Origin: Chenopodium formosanum
Lineage: Eukaryota > Streptophyta > Magnoliopsida > Caryophyllales > Amaranthaceae
Reading direction: 5' to 3'
Assembly (NCBI GenBank): GCA_024500155.1
Contig: CM044877.1
Span: 24,260,001-24,324,000 of the forward strand
DNA: 64,000 nucleotides
Below are positions 46,482 through 59,020 of this stretch, in pieces. The notes beneath the pieces are model-generated. The model searched no databases, had not been told where the DNA came from, and was given only the letters and a program-made list of their open reading frames with translations. The position numbers were made by a program, and so were the translations under genes. Within the stretch, counting starts at the first letter, position 1. Each line of letters opens with the position of its first letter.

Positions 46482-49400
46482 TGTAGGCGTCGTTTGAAGT
46501 GCGCCTAAGTTAAAGCATGTGGTGAATATGCTTGACACTCATAGGAAGTGGGAATTGACATAATACGATTAGGGACAAGGAAAGTAGGGAGCCGCCAACA
46601 AGTTTTTAAGGAACTTGTAAACCGTTCACGGATCATTTAAGGCAACCACGAATAAGGGACAACGAAGGCAACAACGATTGACCCGTGAAGGTTACACCCC
46701 ATTCATAATCCATGAGATTACCAACTTCATATGGTTCAGAATCACGAAAGGAGGATCATGGATGATGGTACGAAGTGAGTCATGGAGTCACATTCGCCCG
46801 TATTAGCCTCTACTCGATTCTTATAGTGAAAATTACTCTTGTGATCTCATAGACATGCAAACAAAATATTCAATTTGCTCCATACTATTATTAGGCTAAA
46901 TTGGTTTAATATTAATGCAACATATAATTCTAAAACATTTGTGATCACTTGATTAAACAAAAAGATTAAAAAGGAACCTAAACCGGTCATCCAAATTATC
47001 TTATTAGGCGTGGTTTTCAATTACATATTCCCTTTAAACATGCAATATTGTGATCATAAATAAATAACAGAAATCAACATTAATATTGGAAGAAATTTAA
47101 CAATAATAGTGTTAGTTAAATCAAATAATAAATAAATCTAATCATGATACTAGCAACAAGAATAAAAATAAGAGTAATTAAGTGAATCAATTACTCAATT
47201 TCCGTGTTTCCTTGAATTGCTACATCATGAACAAATTGTTAGTAACTTCAATAAAAATATAAATCAAATTGAAATTGAATTAAATAAAAAGTAGAGTTGA
47301 CTTGGTCCAAACCCTCAGTTAATTCTACTTTTTCACGCCTTGGTTTTAAGTACTCCCTCCGTTTCTTATTTCCTTCAACAAGGGGGGTTGCACGATTCCC
47401 AAGTCAAAAGTTTTTAAACATGATTAATAAAAAGTAAGGGTATGCTAATAATGTAATTAAGGAGAGAGGGTGAATAATTAATTAAATAACTAAAAGTTCA
47501 GCACCACCACCGATGAACACACACGCCACCAGTACCACCAACAACGAAAAGCTACCACCAACGAAACCACCCAGAAACCACCTAGAACCACCCGAAATTA
47601 CCCAACGATACCACAACCACCACCCAGACCCACCACACCAAATCAACCCACGAAACCACCAAAACCCCTCCTCCACCCCCGCGAAACCACCAAAACCCCT
47701 CCTCCACCCCTGCAAAACCACAGACACCAACGACGCTACCAGATCTAGACCCACCGACACCACCAAGGCACCAACACCACCGAAAACGACCAGTTCAAGA
47801 GCCACGAAACCACCAGAACTACGCCACTAACCTCACAACCCACGAAACACCAAACCCATGCCACCAACCAACGACCACCAACCCACGCCACCAACCACGA
47901 AACCACCAGACCCACGCCACCAACCCCACGACCCACGCCACCAACCTACGTTCACCAACCTACGTTCACCAACCTACGACCACCAACCCACGCCACCAAC
48001 CCACGAAACCACAAGACCCACGCCACTAAACCCACAAAACCACCAGACCGACGCCACCGCCAGACCCACGCCACCACCAGACCCACAACCCACGAAACCA
48101 CCAGACCCACGCCACCAACCCCTCATTCAAATCTGAAACCCACTAAAAGGTGGTTTGGAATTTAATTATGAGAGATGAAGATGATGCAATGATAGATGAA
48201 GGAGGAGAGAAAAATACAACGGGTTTGATTATTTGGGTGTGATTTAATTGATAATCAATTTAGATTAAGGTTATAATGGGTTGTTATTATGGGTAGCATT
48301 ATATGTTAAATTTTTTTAGTAAGGGTATATTGGTCATTTTGACAGAAAAAAGTTTTCAAATAAGGAAAAAAAATAAGTTTGTTGCAAGAAATGTGAACCA
48401 CCCCAAAATGGCAAATGTTGCAAGAAATAAGAAATGGAGGAAGTATATAACTTCAGGTAAAGTATGGACTCCTTGGAGTGCTTAAGGAAAGTATTTTGAT
48501 AGAATAGGGTGGCTAGTGTTTAGGATAAAAATGGGAAGAGAATTATTTGATGATGAAGCTTGTTGATGATTGAAAAAGGGGATATATGACCTCTATTTAT
48601 AAAGAAAAAAGAAGGGTCGAAAAAACAAGATAAGATCAAAATTAAATCAAAATAAAACTCGATAGATAGCAGTTTTGCTGTTTTTGTTTTTATCATATCT
48701 TTTGATCCAGAAATCGGAATAAGATAAATAAGATATCGTTGGAAAAACCTTGAAGTCTACTTTCTAACCCAATTAGAATCAGATTAAAAAAATTTGTAGA
48801 ATAAAAATTTTTGGAGTTTGATATTTTATTCATATCTTCTCCGTTATAGCTCAGAATTGATATTATAATATATTATTGGAAAGATAATTTCAAGGGATAT
48901 CCAACCATCTAAGATTTAGATAAAAACTATGAGCCACGAAAATAATATCAGACTATCATTGAACATCTTTCAATTCGAATAGAATTAGTTATTTTACAAA
49001 AAAGGAGTTTTATTCAATTTCAAACTCTTTAATCTTATCTTTTCAAAAAAGGATAATTAATATATTTTAGAAACTTATAGAAGCTTCAAATTAATCCTAA
49101 TTTGTTTAGGCATGGGATTAAAGTTTTTGGACCCTCCACATGATCATTGGGTCGTAGGTAAGGTGGGCTTAGGTTCAGTTTGGACTCCTTTTAATATTTT
49201 GGCCATAACTTATTCGTTATAACTCGGATTTGAGCTTATAATATATCGTTGAAAAGATCTTTTCAACCCCCATCCAACTATTCAATCATTGAACTCATAT
49301 TATGGACCAAAATAAAATGGACTAAATGTTTTTATAAAAAGGACACGAAATGAATGATTTTAAAGGACTCGAAATGAATTATTTTGGGTTTAAAGGCACG

Positions 49401-49584
49401 AAAAGAGGAAAATAAGTTATGGTTTGGGGAAATGGGATAAGAATTGGGTTGTTTTATGAAATGTATATGGATTGAATATGGATTTAAGCACTCCAAAGAT
49501 TAAATACTCAACCCGATCAATAATGGCCTTGAAAGTTTGTTCATCATCGGGTTTGGTTTTGGGGAGACTTTTTTGGTGTCTACA
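46482..49584 (-). mobile_element. Solo LTR of B type, minus strand
   Basis: Starts (own strand) TGTAGACACCAAAAAAG and ends GCGCCT-type sequence GACGCCTACA. Perfect TSD GGTGG at 46477-46481 and 49585-49589 with nothing but LTR between, apart from a MITE. It follows the B LTR landmark by landmark. Minus-strand TATA at 48594-48601. Produced by LTR-LTR recombination of a former full element. Confidence 0.92.
47353..48443. mobile_element. Mariner/Stowaway-type element with proline/threonine-codon minisatellite
   Basis: Ends CTCCCTCCGTTTCTTATTTC and the near-complement GAAATAAGAAATGGAGGAAG, flanked by TA (47351-47352, 48444-48445). The B LTR lacks this insert at the same place. The interior (about 47505-48140) is a CCACCAACCCACG-type minisatellite that creates long open frames on both strands with no gene content. 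Confidence 0.87.
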
Positions 49585-50409
49585 GGTGGTAAATTTTGAA
49601 AGCTAGTTTATCCTCGGTTGAGAGGGAGGTAAACCATTGCTTTAAACGTTGTTCAAAAGTTTTCACCATTGTTCAAAAAAAAAAAAAAAGAGAGATAATT
49701 TAGAGAGATTAATTCTTTTTAGATTATTATCACTAAGCGAATAAATGCGAGATACTTAAAAGCCTACACAAAACCGCATTTAAATAGACCCAAGAAAGGC
49801 AAAATTTTGGCATTTTTCGCTCGAACGAAAGTTCACCAGCAGGTGTCGCGCGCAACTCAAGAGTTGCGCGCGACGTACGCGTGCAACTCTTAAGTTGCGC
49901 GCGATGTACGTGTGCAACCAATTCACATGCGCGCGACAGCCGCGCGCAACTCCTACAGTTGCGCGCGTCTGCCCTGTCGTGGCATGTAAGTTAGGTTTAT
50001 TTCCATAATTTGGACTACATAATGACGCAATCCCTCGAGATCTTAAGACAAATCATACACTTATTACCTTTTACTAACCTTTGTGTCCTTTTCCTTAATA
50101 TTTTCTTATTTTTAGTATTTTTCTTTTTTTCCTTTACTTTTTTCTTTTTTCCTTTTTTCCTTTCTTTTTACCTATTCCCTTGTTTCCTTTTTTTTCGAGG
50201 GGGGGTAAGTCAGGAGCCTTTCCCTCCCTCGGAAAATTTTTGCAAATTTTTTATAAAATAATAAAAAAAAAAGAGAAAAGGTAGAAAATAAAAAATAAAA
50301 AATATATATATATATATAATAAAAAATGTACACATGGAAACAAAAGAAAATGACATATATATACAAAAAACGTGTCATATTTATAACAAAAAAAATATAT
50401 ATACATTTG
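49585..50409. other. Element A segment between two solo LTRs: 5' end of antisense ORF, GC island 5
   Basis: Holds the first ~28 codons of the antisense PMD-like frame (to 49668). Then come poly(A), GC island 5 (49843-49975, at least eight GCGCGCAACT/AGTTGCGCGCG words, the clearest example) and pyrimidine- and purine-rich runs up to 50409. ORFs over the runs are compositional. Confidence 0.7.
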
Positions 50410-50942
50410 TGTAGACACCTAAAAATGTCTTCCCAAAACCAAACCCGATGATGAACAACCTTTCACCGCCGTTATTGGTCGGGTTGAGTATTTAATCTTT
50501 GGAGTCCTTAAATCCATGTTCTAACCAATATATTTTATGAACTAAACCAATTTCTAGCTCATTTCCCTAAACCATAACATATTTTCCACTTTTCGTATCC
50601 ACATCACAAAATCGAGCTGAAAAGATTTTCTGGATATATAATTTTGATCCAGTTATTATTTGGTTGGATAGGCCTTGAAATAAGATTTCGGACCATATAT
50701 TAAGACCAATTCCGAGCTATAAAGAAAAAGCTATAACGAAAAAGATATTAGCAAAACACTAAACTCGGCCCAAAACCGACTTCCTTCGACTAAAAATGTC
50801 GTATCTTAAAATCTACAAATTATTTTGACCTGATTCTAATTGGGTTGGAAATTAGACTTGATAATAATTCCAATGATATATTATATGTCTTATTCCAAGT
50901 TACGGATCAAAAGTTATGATGACTTTAAAAATGGGTACAAAA

Positions 50943-51296
50943 CTGGAATTACCGCGCAACATCTAAAACGCCGCGACGCGGCAAATGCTGACGTGTCACG
51001 GGGCTTAATGCCGTGACACGATGCCTTTTTTGTATAATTCTAAACGTCTAATCCTTCGTGTCACGGGATTTTGCACCGTTTCACGGTACAATTTCCTTTG
51101 TCACGGTGCCCATTCCATGACACGGGAATGTTCCGTGTAATTTACGCGTACTGTTTTTTTTACCGTGACACGGTATACTATACTTTTCCACGGTGGAAAA
51201 TGTCGTGTCATGGTGCCTGTGCTGTGACACGGTATACTATACTTTGCCACGGTGGAAAATGTCGTGTCATGGTGCCTGTGCTGTGACACGGGGCAT
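50943..51296. repeat. CCGTGACACGG palindrome cluster (B-related LTR)
   Basis: At least ten copies or near-copies of GTGACACGG / CCGTGTCAC words, including a 65-bp unit repeated twice (ACACGGTATACTATACTTT, then CCACGGTGGAAAATG). It continues after the nested LTR at about 53640-53740, ending about 60 bp before the TATA box at 53795. Confidence 0.85.
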
Positions 51297-51324
51297 CTCC
51301 GTTTCTGTTCTACGTAAACCCTTC

Positions 51325-53605
51325 TATAGATACCCAAATGTGTCTCCCCAAAACCAAACCCAGTGATGAATACCTTTCACATCATTTGATTATCGAATAA
51401 GCGAAAGTGTGAAATTGTAGTGATGAGGATGTTTTTATTAAAATATCTCTTCTTTCTGTTTTTGAAAATATTTCTTTTCTTACCTTATTTATGAAAAACG
51501 TGCATTCTAGTTTAGTTTGGTCCATGATATGGGTCAAATAATGGTTTAGTTGGATTGGGTTTGAAAAGATCTTGGCAACGATATATTATAAGCCCAATTC
51601 CAATGAATAATGAGGAAGTTATGGCCAAAATACTAAACTGGGCCCGGTTTAATTTTTATATGCGGCCCAATGATCTAGAGGAGGGCTTATTATTAATTAT
51701 CATTCCTAAAACTATTAGGATTGATTATAGTCTTCTAGAATACTCTAGAAGGTTCTTTTAAATCCTAATGGAGTTAGGATTGATAATTATGTTTTAAAGA
51801 GTTTGAAATTGAATAAAACTACTCCTTTTTAGAATCCTTGTTTTGTACAAAGTGTAATATATTCAGATTTTATTTTTGTGCCTCATAATATTTATCCAAA
51901 TTTTAAATGGTTGGATAGATCTTGAAATTATCTTTCCAATGATATATTATAATATTAAATCCGAGCTATAACGAAAAAGATATGAATGGAATATAAAACT
52001 CTATCCAAAACTGACACCCTTCCACTATTTTGGCCATATTTTTTTTCTACAAAATATTTTTATATGATTCTGATTGTGTTGGAAAGTAGACTGCAAGAAC
52101 TTTCCAACGACATATTATATACCTTATTTGGAATTTCGGCTCAAAAGATATGATAAAAACAAAAACGCGTGATTATTAGCGCCTGACGCCAAACATTAGC
52201 GCCCGGTGCTAAGGCTTGGCACCTGGCGTTAATGACCAGCGTCTGGTGCTAATCGTGTTTTATTCTTGTTGAAACTCTGATTTGTTTTTTTATCCATCCG
52301 ACTGATTTTCTCTATAAATAGCCTCTTAAATTTTGTTTTCAATCATCAATTCTCATCAATCCTTCTCAAGAATTAGCATCAATTCTCTAGTTTCTTATTC
52401 TCTCTAGTTTTCAAGAATTCTTTTTTCTCTCTAGCTTTCTCTAAAAAATTCCTCATACACAAGACCAAGAAACACCTAGCCAAGTTCGAAGTTGCCTTCG
52501 CTCTAGACGTGAAAGGTTTAATTTCTGAGGATTTCGTCCCAAATCTCTATTTAAATTATTTGATTTAATTGTTTTGGTTTTATTATTTTCCTTGAAGTTA
52601 CTAACGTGTGTATTTTGTTATTAGAAAGAGGTACGAGGCATCCAAGTAAGTACTTTAATGGTTTAATTGATATTATGATATAGAAATCATGCTTAGTTTG
52701 TTATTATGATTCCTAGTGTCATGTTAGGGTGTTTTGATCTTCCTAGTATCATGTTTAGGGTAACAATTATAATTTCTATTATCAAACATGACAATTGTGT
52801 TTCCTGCGATGCTTCCTATTTTCTTTCCTTATATTCATGTTAGTATCATGTTAGGGTTAAAGCTTTGATTTTTAAATATTTAGTGACATGCTAGGGTTTG
52901 TTATTAATCTTGTTAGTATCATGCCTAGGATCTTGCTATTATTATGCTTTAGCTTTAATATGATTATTTTAATTATGATTATAATTGTTATAATTTATGA
53001 TGATTATTTTAATTATTATTGTTATGATTATGATATTATTATTTTGATTATCATTATTATGATTATAATTATTTTTATGATTATGTTGCTTGATATTTTT
53101 ATTGTTATTGCTTGATCACGTCTTTATGCATGTTTAAAGGGAATTTGTACTTGTAATCACGCTTAATAAGTTAATTAATAATCTTGTTTAGGTTTAATTT
53201 GATTATAATTCAAGTCGCCAATAATAGATTTGTTTGTGCATTAATATTCAACCAACATAGATTAATAGGTTTAGGATTAATCCTATTGATTGCATGTTAG
53301 TCAGAAAGCGCACATGAATACGATCTGAATAAAGTAGAGGCCTATTATTAGGGCAGTTTCAATCTCTTTTAGGTTGGATTTGTACCTTCATCCCCGAACT
53401 TCAAGTCATGGTTTCGGACCTATTGGAGTTGACGATCTCTTGGATCGTTAAGGGGTGTAACCTTCACCTCGTGAACGGTTTACAAGTTCCTTAAACTTGT
53501 TGGCGACTCTTTTGCTCTATCTTCTTTCCCTTTGAACGCCACCGTAGTTTAGTGTATGATCACAGTGAGGTTCAAGCTGGGATAATGCTTGAAATATTCC
53601 CTACA
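51325..53605 (+). mobile_element. Solo LTR of C family nested in the B-related solo LTR
   Basis: 2,281 bp, starts TATAGATACCC (the other C LTR starts TGTAGACACCC) and ends ATTCCCTACA. TSD CCTTC at 51320-51324 and 53606-53610. No internal sequence remains. Confidence 0.92.
52167..52260. repeat. TTAGCGCC / GGCGCTAA cluster in the C-family solo LTR
   Basis: ATTAGCGCCTGACGCC, TTAGCGCCCGGTGCTAA, GGCACCTGGCGTTAA and CCAGCGTCTGGTGCTAA in a row, about 55 bp upstream of TATAAATA at 52313. Confidence 0.82.
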
Positions 53606-54933
53606 CCTTCACGCGTTTTCTCTTCCGTACCTTAATTATTTCCCGCGTCGCACTGTTTTCCACCGTGTCATGGGAGTGTGCCCCATCTGACGGTGTCTGG
53701 CACTGTGTGACAGTGTTCTATGTCGTGTCACGGTGTTAATTTTTAGGGTTGTTATCTTTTTAGGGTTCCGTGTGTTCCCTCTGCTCATTTTCTCTATAAA
53801 TAAGAACCTCATTTCTGCAGTTCGGGGCATCAAATCCTTCTCTCTTTCTCTCTTTTACACCAAAAATCATTCTCTTCTCTCTCCCTCATATTCTAAGCCT
53901 TAAACCTATATTTCTAAATACACCATTCTTCCCTTAAGCACTCCAAGGAGTCCATACTTAACCCGAGGCTATGTCCTTAAATCAAGGCATGAAAGGTACA
54001 AAAAACTGAGGGTTTTGACCAAATCAAATCTACATTTATTTAATTTAATTTCAATTTAATTTATATTTTTATTGAAGTTACTAACAGTTTATTCATGATT
54101 TAGCAATTCAGTGAAAGTGAGTAATTGATTCACTTAAATACTCTTATTTTTTTTCTTATTGCTAGTATCATAGTTAAGTTTATTTATATTTAATTTGACT
54201 AACGCTATCATAGTTGAATTGCTTCCAATATTAATGTTTAATCAATTATATTTTATAATCACCATATTGCATGTTTAAAGGGAATATGTAATTGAAAATA
54301 AGGCCTAATAAGATAATTTGGACAACCGGTTTAGGTTCCTTTTTAATCTTGTTATTTAATCAAGTGATCACAATATTTTAGAATTATATGTTGCATTAAT
54401 ATTCAACCAATTTAGCTTAATAATAGTTTGGAGCAAATTGAATATTTTGTTTGTATGCCTTTGAGATCGCAGGAATCACTTTTCACAATAAGAATTGAGT
54501 AGAGGCAACTAGGGGAGAATGTGACTCCATGAATCACTTCGTACTAGGCTATCATCCCCGATCCTCCTTTTGTGGTTCCGAACCTTATGGAGTTAGTAAT
54601 CTCATGGATTATGAATGGGGTGTAACCTTCACGGGTCAATCGTTGTTGTCTTCATAGTCCCTTATTCGTGGTTGCCTTAAACGGTCCGTGAACGGTTTAC
54701 ACGTTCCTTACAAACTTGTTGGCGGCTCCCTACTTTCCTTATCCCTAATCGTATATGTCAATTCCCACTTCCTATGATTTCCAAGCATATTCACAACATG
54801 CTTAACTTAGGCGCACTTCGAACGACGCCTACAATTTGTTTTCTAATATAAAAAATGTGTGTACAAAGGAGGTCAGGATGGTCGGCGACTCCCAGACAGC
54901 TGCTGCACATCCTGCAAAATCCGAGCGAAGATT

Positions 54934-57637
54934 TGTTGGGGTTTGGTGAGTCCAACTCACCGCGGAAAAAAAACCCGAGCCAAGGATCACGCTCGCAATA
55001 ATTAATATCAGTAAAGCATAAAATAATCACAAAGGGAAAAATAGGAAATATACCTTTATCGCGTGCTTCGCCAGACCGAATGGGCTCTTACTTGAAAGCT
55101 TAGCCCCAAAAACACAAGATCCTCCAACGGAAATCCACTCGCAAGAACGAGTACTGACTTTTAGGTCCGTTGCCTCGAGGTTAGCGAGGCCCGACCAAAG
55201 TCCAAGTATTATATGAGTTTAAGGGTTTTTTGCAAAGGCAATGCCCTATTGAACTCCTACTCAAGCAAAGAATTCTCAATCCATCCTTTGGCTATTTATA
55301 AGGAAGGATAACTTGTGAATTCCACTCATCTTACAATGTGGGACATTTTAACAAAAAGATCCCACATGAAAAGATTGATGAATTCAACCCTTAGTTAAAT
55401 AAACCAAGGAACAAGTAACAAGTGTCACATGGTTAGGTGAGGACCACTTTCTCACTTGGTCCCCAAGGCATTTCACATGCATTGTGAACTAACCATGTGT
55501 CACCCAACCTTGAGCCCTAAGTTGGGTTCGGTTGTTGGGTTCGGTTGGGCCACTTTCTTTTGGCCCGTGTCCATGCCCATCACCCGGGTCTACGGCCCTT
55601 GACACATGCGCTGCCAACATGGCAGCTGCCACGCATGCTGCCACGTGGCGTTTTTCCATATGTGCTGCCACGTGGCACGCACTTGTTTGCCGCGCTTCCC
55701 TAGCCTTTCGCGTGGCTAGGATTTTACTTGTTACTTGAAGCATTTTCCCATCTCGCCAAATCCTAAATTTTTGCTCGACATTTTGAGATTCTCTGACGCT
55801 CGGTTTTGACGCTCCAAGCTCGAATTTCCGACGTCTAAATATTGATTAATCGGGCGACTCATTAATTCTTTCGAATTATTTCGTCGTGTTAGTTCGTTCA
55901 TTGCTTGGGTGTGACCCGAAAGATGAAGCTGTAATATTAATTATGCATTAATATTACTGATTGGAAGCGGCCTCCACCTAGGCATTCCGATCACTTAACC
56001 TTACTGAATATATTAGCTTTCTAATAATTTTGAACCCACTATCAGAATAATACACTTGTTCGAAGGACACCATTCCTTTCAATCTCCTACTTGTTCTTCC
56101 AGACAAGTGAGCGTTCAGTGTATAGCCCTTTCCTTTGTCTTTTCATGTCACTTCATGAACTATAGGGTAAGATTATTCATCATCCCTATTACGTCCAGAA
56201 GTGTTTCTTAAAATCCGAGTTTGACTGTCAATAAGCAGATGATTTCTAAAATCCATCTAAGCAAGGCCATGCATTTTCACAGTGTCGTTCTTCGAGAGGC
56301 CTTGAAAACAACAAGACATGCTCCCTATTGTTCGTAGGGGAACATTCCCAGTATTGTAATGTAGCTTCTCTTACTAAGAGGACCTAGTCGCCTGATAGCC
56401 GTCGTTATAATCCCCAATTACGGCAGACGTTTGATCGACATCAAAAACGGACTAGTACTCAAACAAGAGACCTCACAATACTCATGGTCAAGGAAAAGAG
56501 TTCCGATAGCTAGTAATAATGAGAAATATACTTATTATAATTTTGAATCTCTTAAAGTATTCTCATAGGTCTATCCAGTATGGTTCTAAACCAATACCTT
56601 CTGCAAATGACTTATTTGCTCATAGCACAAGAAACGGTGCTATAAATCATACTACACACCAATCTCTAATGGTCATTAATCGTCCACAAAATAAATGACC
56701 TTGATTAGGGATAATTTTCGATTAAAATATTCAATGTTCACTTAATAGGTGTTTCTTTATCCAAGACATTGTCTTGATACCCTATTTTGAGTATTCTTTG
56801 AAATCGAACGAACTCATTATTTAATTCTAAACCACAATTAAATAGAAAACGGAGTGATAAAATTTGCATGAAATTTAAAAGGGAAATTCTCTTTGATAAC
56901 ACTATAGTTTTGATTTTTCTTAGTGGTAAATTACAAAAAAACTTATTATCCTTGGAAAACTTTAATTAATTATAATTTTCAATGGTAAACATAATGAAAT
57001 TATAAGCTAAACTTTAGTTAACTAAAGACTAATGACTAATTTAACCCTACTTTTTAAGTCTAGCTTTCCATCCAAAATCAATCCTTCAACCCAAAAACTA
57101 CTGCCCACTTGCCCAGCAGCCAGAAACACCGCCTGACAACCATAATTGTCGCTTAGCCGCCATCTCCATAACCATAAGAAACTCGCCCAACCGTTGATAC
57201 CACCGTCAACCAACCCAACTTCGATCACCATCAACCCAAATAGCCCTAAAACCACCCGAGAAAACCTATCCACCCAGAAAACCACCCCACCGAGAAACAC
57301 CTTAAACCCTCTCCGTATGCCGGCAACCCCTTCCCCTATCTTCGTCGGCCGTCCCAGCAACTCCCCCTCCCTCTCCATGTGTTTTTCGTTGCCAAAATCT
57401 CATTAGAAAATAATATAAAATTTATTAACGACCATACTTTCTCGGTGATTCTATGGCGGCGCAATCAACGATCCTTCATGTTTGAATTTAAGAAATTTTC
57501 GGTCATTTGAATTGTTATCAGCCTAATTTCCCCAAATGTAATTGCAAGGTTTGAATTTCTATTTAATATGTAGGACAATACTTTAGTAATTTACTCTAAA
57601 TTCAACGCTAAATACAACAACAATAGAAACAACAAGA
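54934..57637 (-). mobile_element. Possible LTR-type insertion, minus strand
   Basis: Both sides carry AGATT (54929-54933, 57638-57642), and the left edge is TGTTGGGG. TATAAATAGCC is present on the minus strand near 55290. The part at 55900-56850 resembles antisense copia LTR sequence I recall from plants. The right edge does not show a proper TG/CA end, so the boundary and class are tentative. A separate AT-rich repeat with a C-rich core occupies about 56890-57590. No coding region recognised. Confidence 0.35.
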
Positions 57638-57639
57638 AG

Positions 57640-59020
57640 ATTAGTGGGGTTGGCTAACAATTTGATTTCTGCAATTGACTCCGACGATCAAACTCCAAGG
57701 ACGGAGATCGATCTATAAACGCAACCATGTGAAAAATCGTCAGAAAATAAATAAAATCAAAAGATGCACATGTAGTTAGAATACTCACCGACGCACGAGT
57801 CGCCCAAAGGATCCTCTGGCGAAAGTCGCCGACAGAAGTGGCTTGTCTCTTCTTAATCGTGACCAATCGATGGCCAATAGGAAAACGAGCAGCCCTAAGC
57901 ATCATGGGGGGCTAAGAAAGGCAAGTACGAGTATCTCCAAGCTTAAAACCAAAAAATGATAAGCTTAAAGTAGAGAAATAAAAATAATAATCAAAAGAAG
58001 CTTAAAGTACGTACCTCAAGGATACGACCGTGCCACGTAAGGGAGATCCGAGGCACCTCAGTAGCTGCCTCGAAATCCATCACTCAAGTTGCCTTGCCCA
58101 TAGCCGTAAGCATACGGGCATACGAAACCTCCGCCCAACTCAGGTTACCTACTTGCCCCAAATCATTGAGGCAAATAAGTAACCCAATAGTGAAACGTTC
58201 TCCTCGATCACTCAAGATAGTGACAGAAAGATTGTGAGCAATGAATATCCGAGCCAGCTGCTCAGGTGTACACTATCAGTCAAGCTCGTCAGCTGACAAC
58301 TCATCGGCAAGAACCGAGTAAGGACAAGACTACGTGTACACGTGAAGGGCCGCCGCGAGACGATCCCCCATAAGGTCGTGCAGTCTCTCGTCTGACCCCT
58401 TAACGAACTCTATGGCCACGGGCTCGCCTCCAAAAGGAAAACCCGTAATCATAGAGAAATCAAAAGGGGTAACTGTCATCTCTCCCCATGGAAAGTGAAA
58501 AGTTTTGGTGGAATCCCACCAAAACTCCAGCAATCCACGGAGGAAAGCTGATGACGCAGGCTGACTCAATAGATCCCGAATAGCCGTCATCTGGGAGCTA
58601 ATTCTCGAAAGCTCCACAATCTCCTTTTCCATCTCGGGAAAACTAGCAAAATGGGATCGCAGGTCACCAGAGCCGTATAAACGCAGGCTAGGCTCACTCT
58701 AAAGAAAAATAAATAAATAAAAACGGTTATGGTTTAAAACGGAGAAAAAACAAAGGACAAGAGAAAGCACGAAGGCGCAAAGAACTCACGATGCCGCGCC
58801 ACCCTCTGATTGAGACATGATGATCTGGGTCCCACTTAAGGACCCTAGGGTCCCAGTTGGGAGCAGCCTCCCAAACCACATCCTCCTGGCGACGTCGATC
58901 GGCTGCAACGCGTCACTCTCAAACCTCCTCTCGAGGATGGGTCACCCTCTTTCGAGGGCGAACCGCCTCATCAAGACCATTTAGAATCTCCTTAGCATTG
59001 ACGAATGGAGGTGAGTCCAT
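57640..59020 (-). pseudogene. Decayed, intron-containing plant-mobile-domain (PMD) gene, antisense in A
   Basis: Start ATG at 59020-59018. Exons read 58790-59020, 58015-58698, 57789-57911 and about 57640-57712. The first three are 231, 684 and 123 bp, all multiples of three. Introns have GT donors (GTGAGT, GTACGT, GTGAGT) and TTTAG, TTCTTAG and TTATAG acceptors. Exon 2 holds the PMD core TFHFPWGEMTVTPFDFSMITGFPFGGEPV (in two parts: WGEMTV and GFPFGGEPV are the hallmarks) followed by the family's LNDLGQVGNLSWAEVSYARML-type helix. At least six in-frame stops (two in exon 1, four in exon 2) make it a pseudogene. PMD proteins (MAIN/MAIL family and transposon-encoded relatives) act in silencing and meristem maintenance. 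Whether this is an antisense accessory ORF of A or a captured host gene is open. Confidence 0.75.

Larger units (their letters stand above)
50410..54833 (+). mobile_element. Solo LTR of a B-related family, split by a solo C LTR
   Basis: TGTAGACACC at 50410 to GACGCCTACA at 54833, TSD ATTTG on both sides (50405-50409, 54834-54838). The halves 50410-51319 and 53611-54833 join into one LTR of about 2.1 kb. It is related to B at both ends but its U3 centre is distinct. Confidence 0.9.

Noticed and set aside
47482..48136. Long ORFs on both strands (Pro/Thr-rich and Gly/Trp/Val-rich)
   Set aside because: Both come from the CCACCAACCCACG minisatellite inside a mariner-type MITE.
51071..51337. ORFs across the CCGTGACACGG cluster
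   Set aside because: Open on both strands because of the palindromic repeat.
55489..55743. 84- and 68-codon antiparallel ORFs
   Set aside because: Overlap on opposite strands over a GC-richer patch (repeated GCTGCCACGTGGC); no domain and no supporting context.
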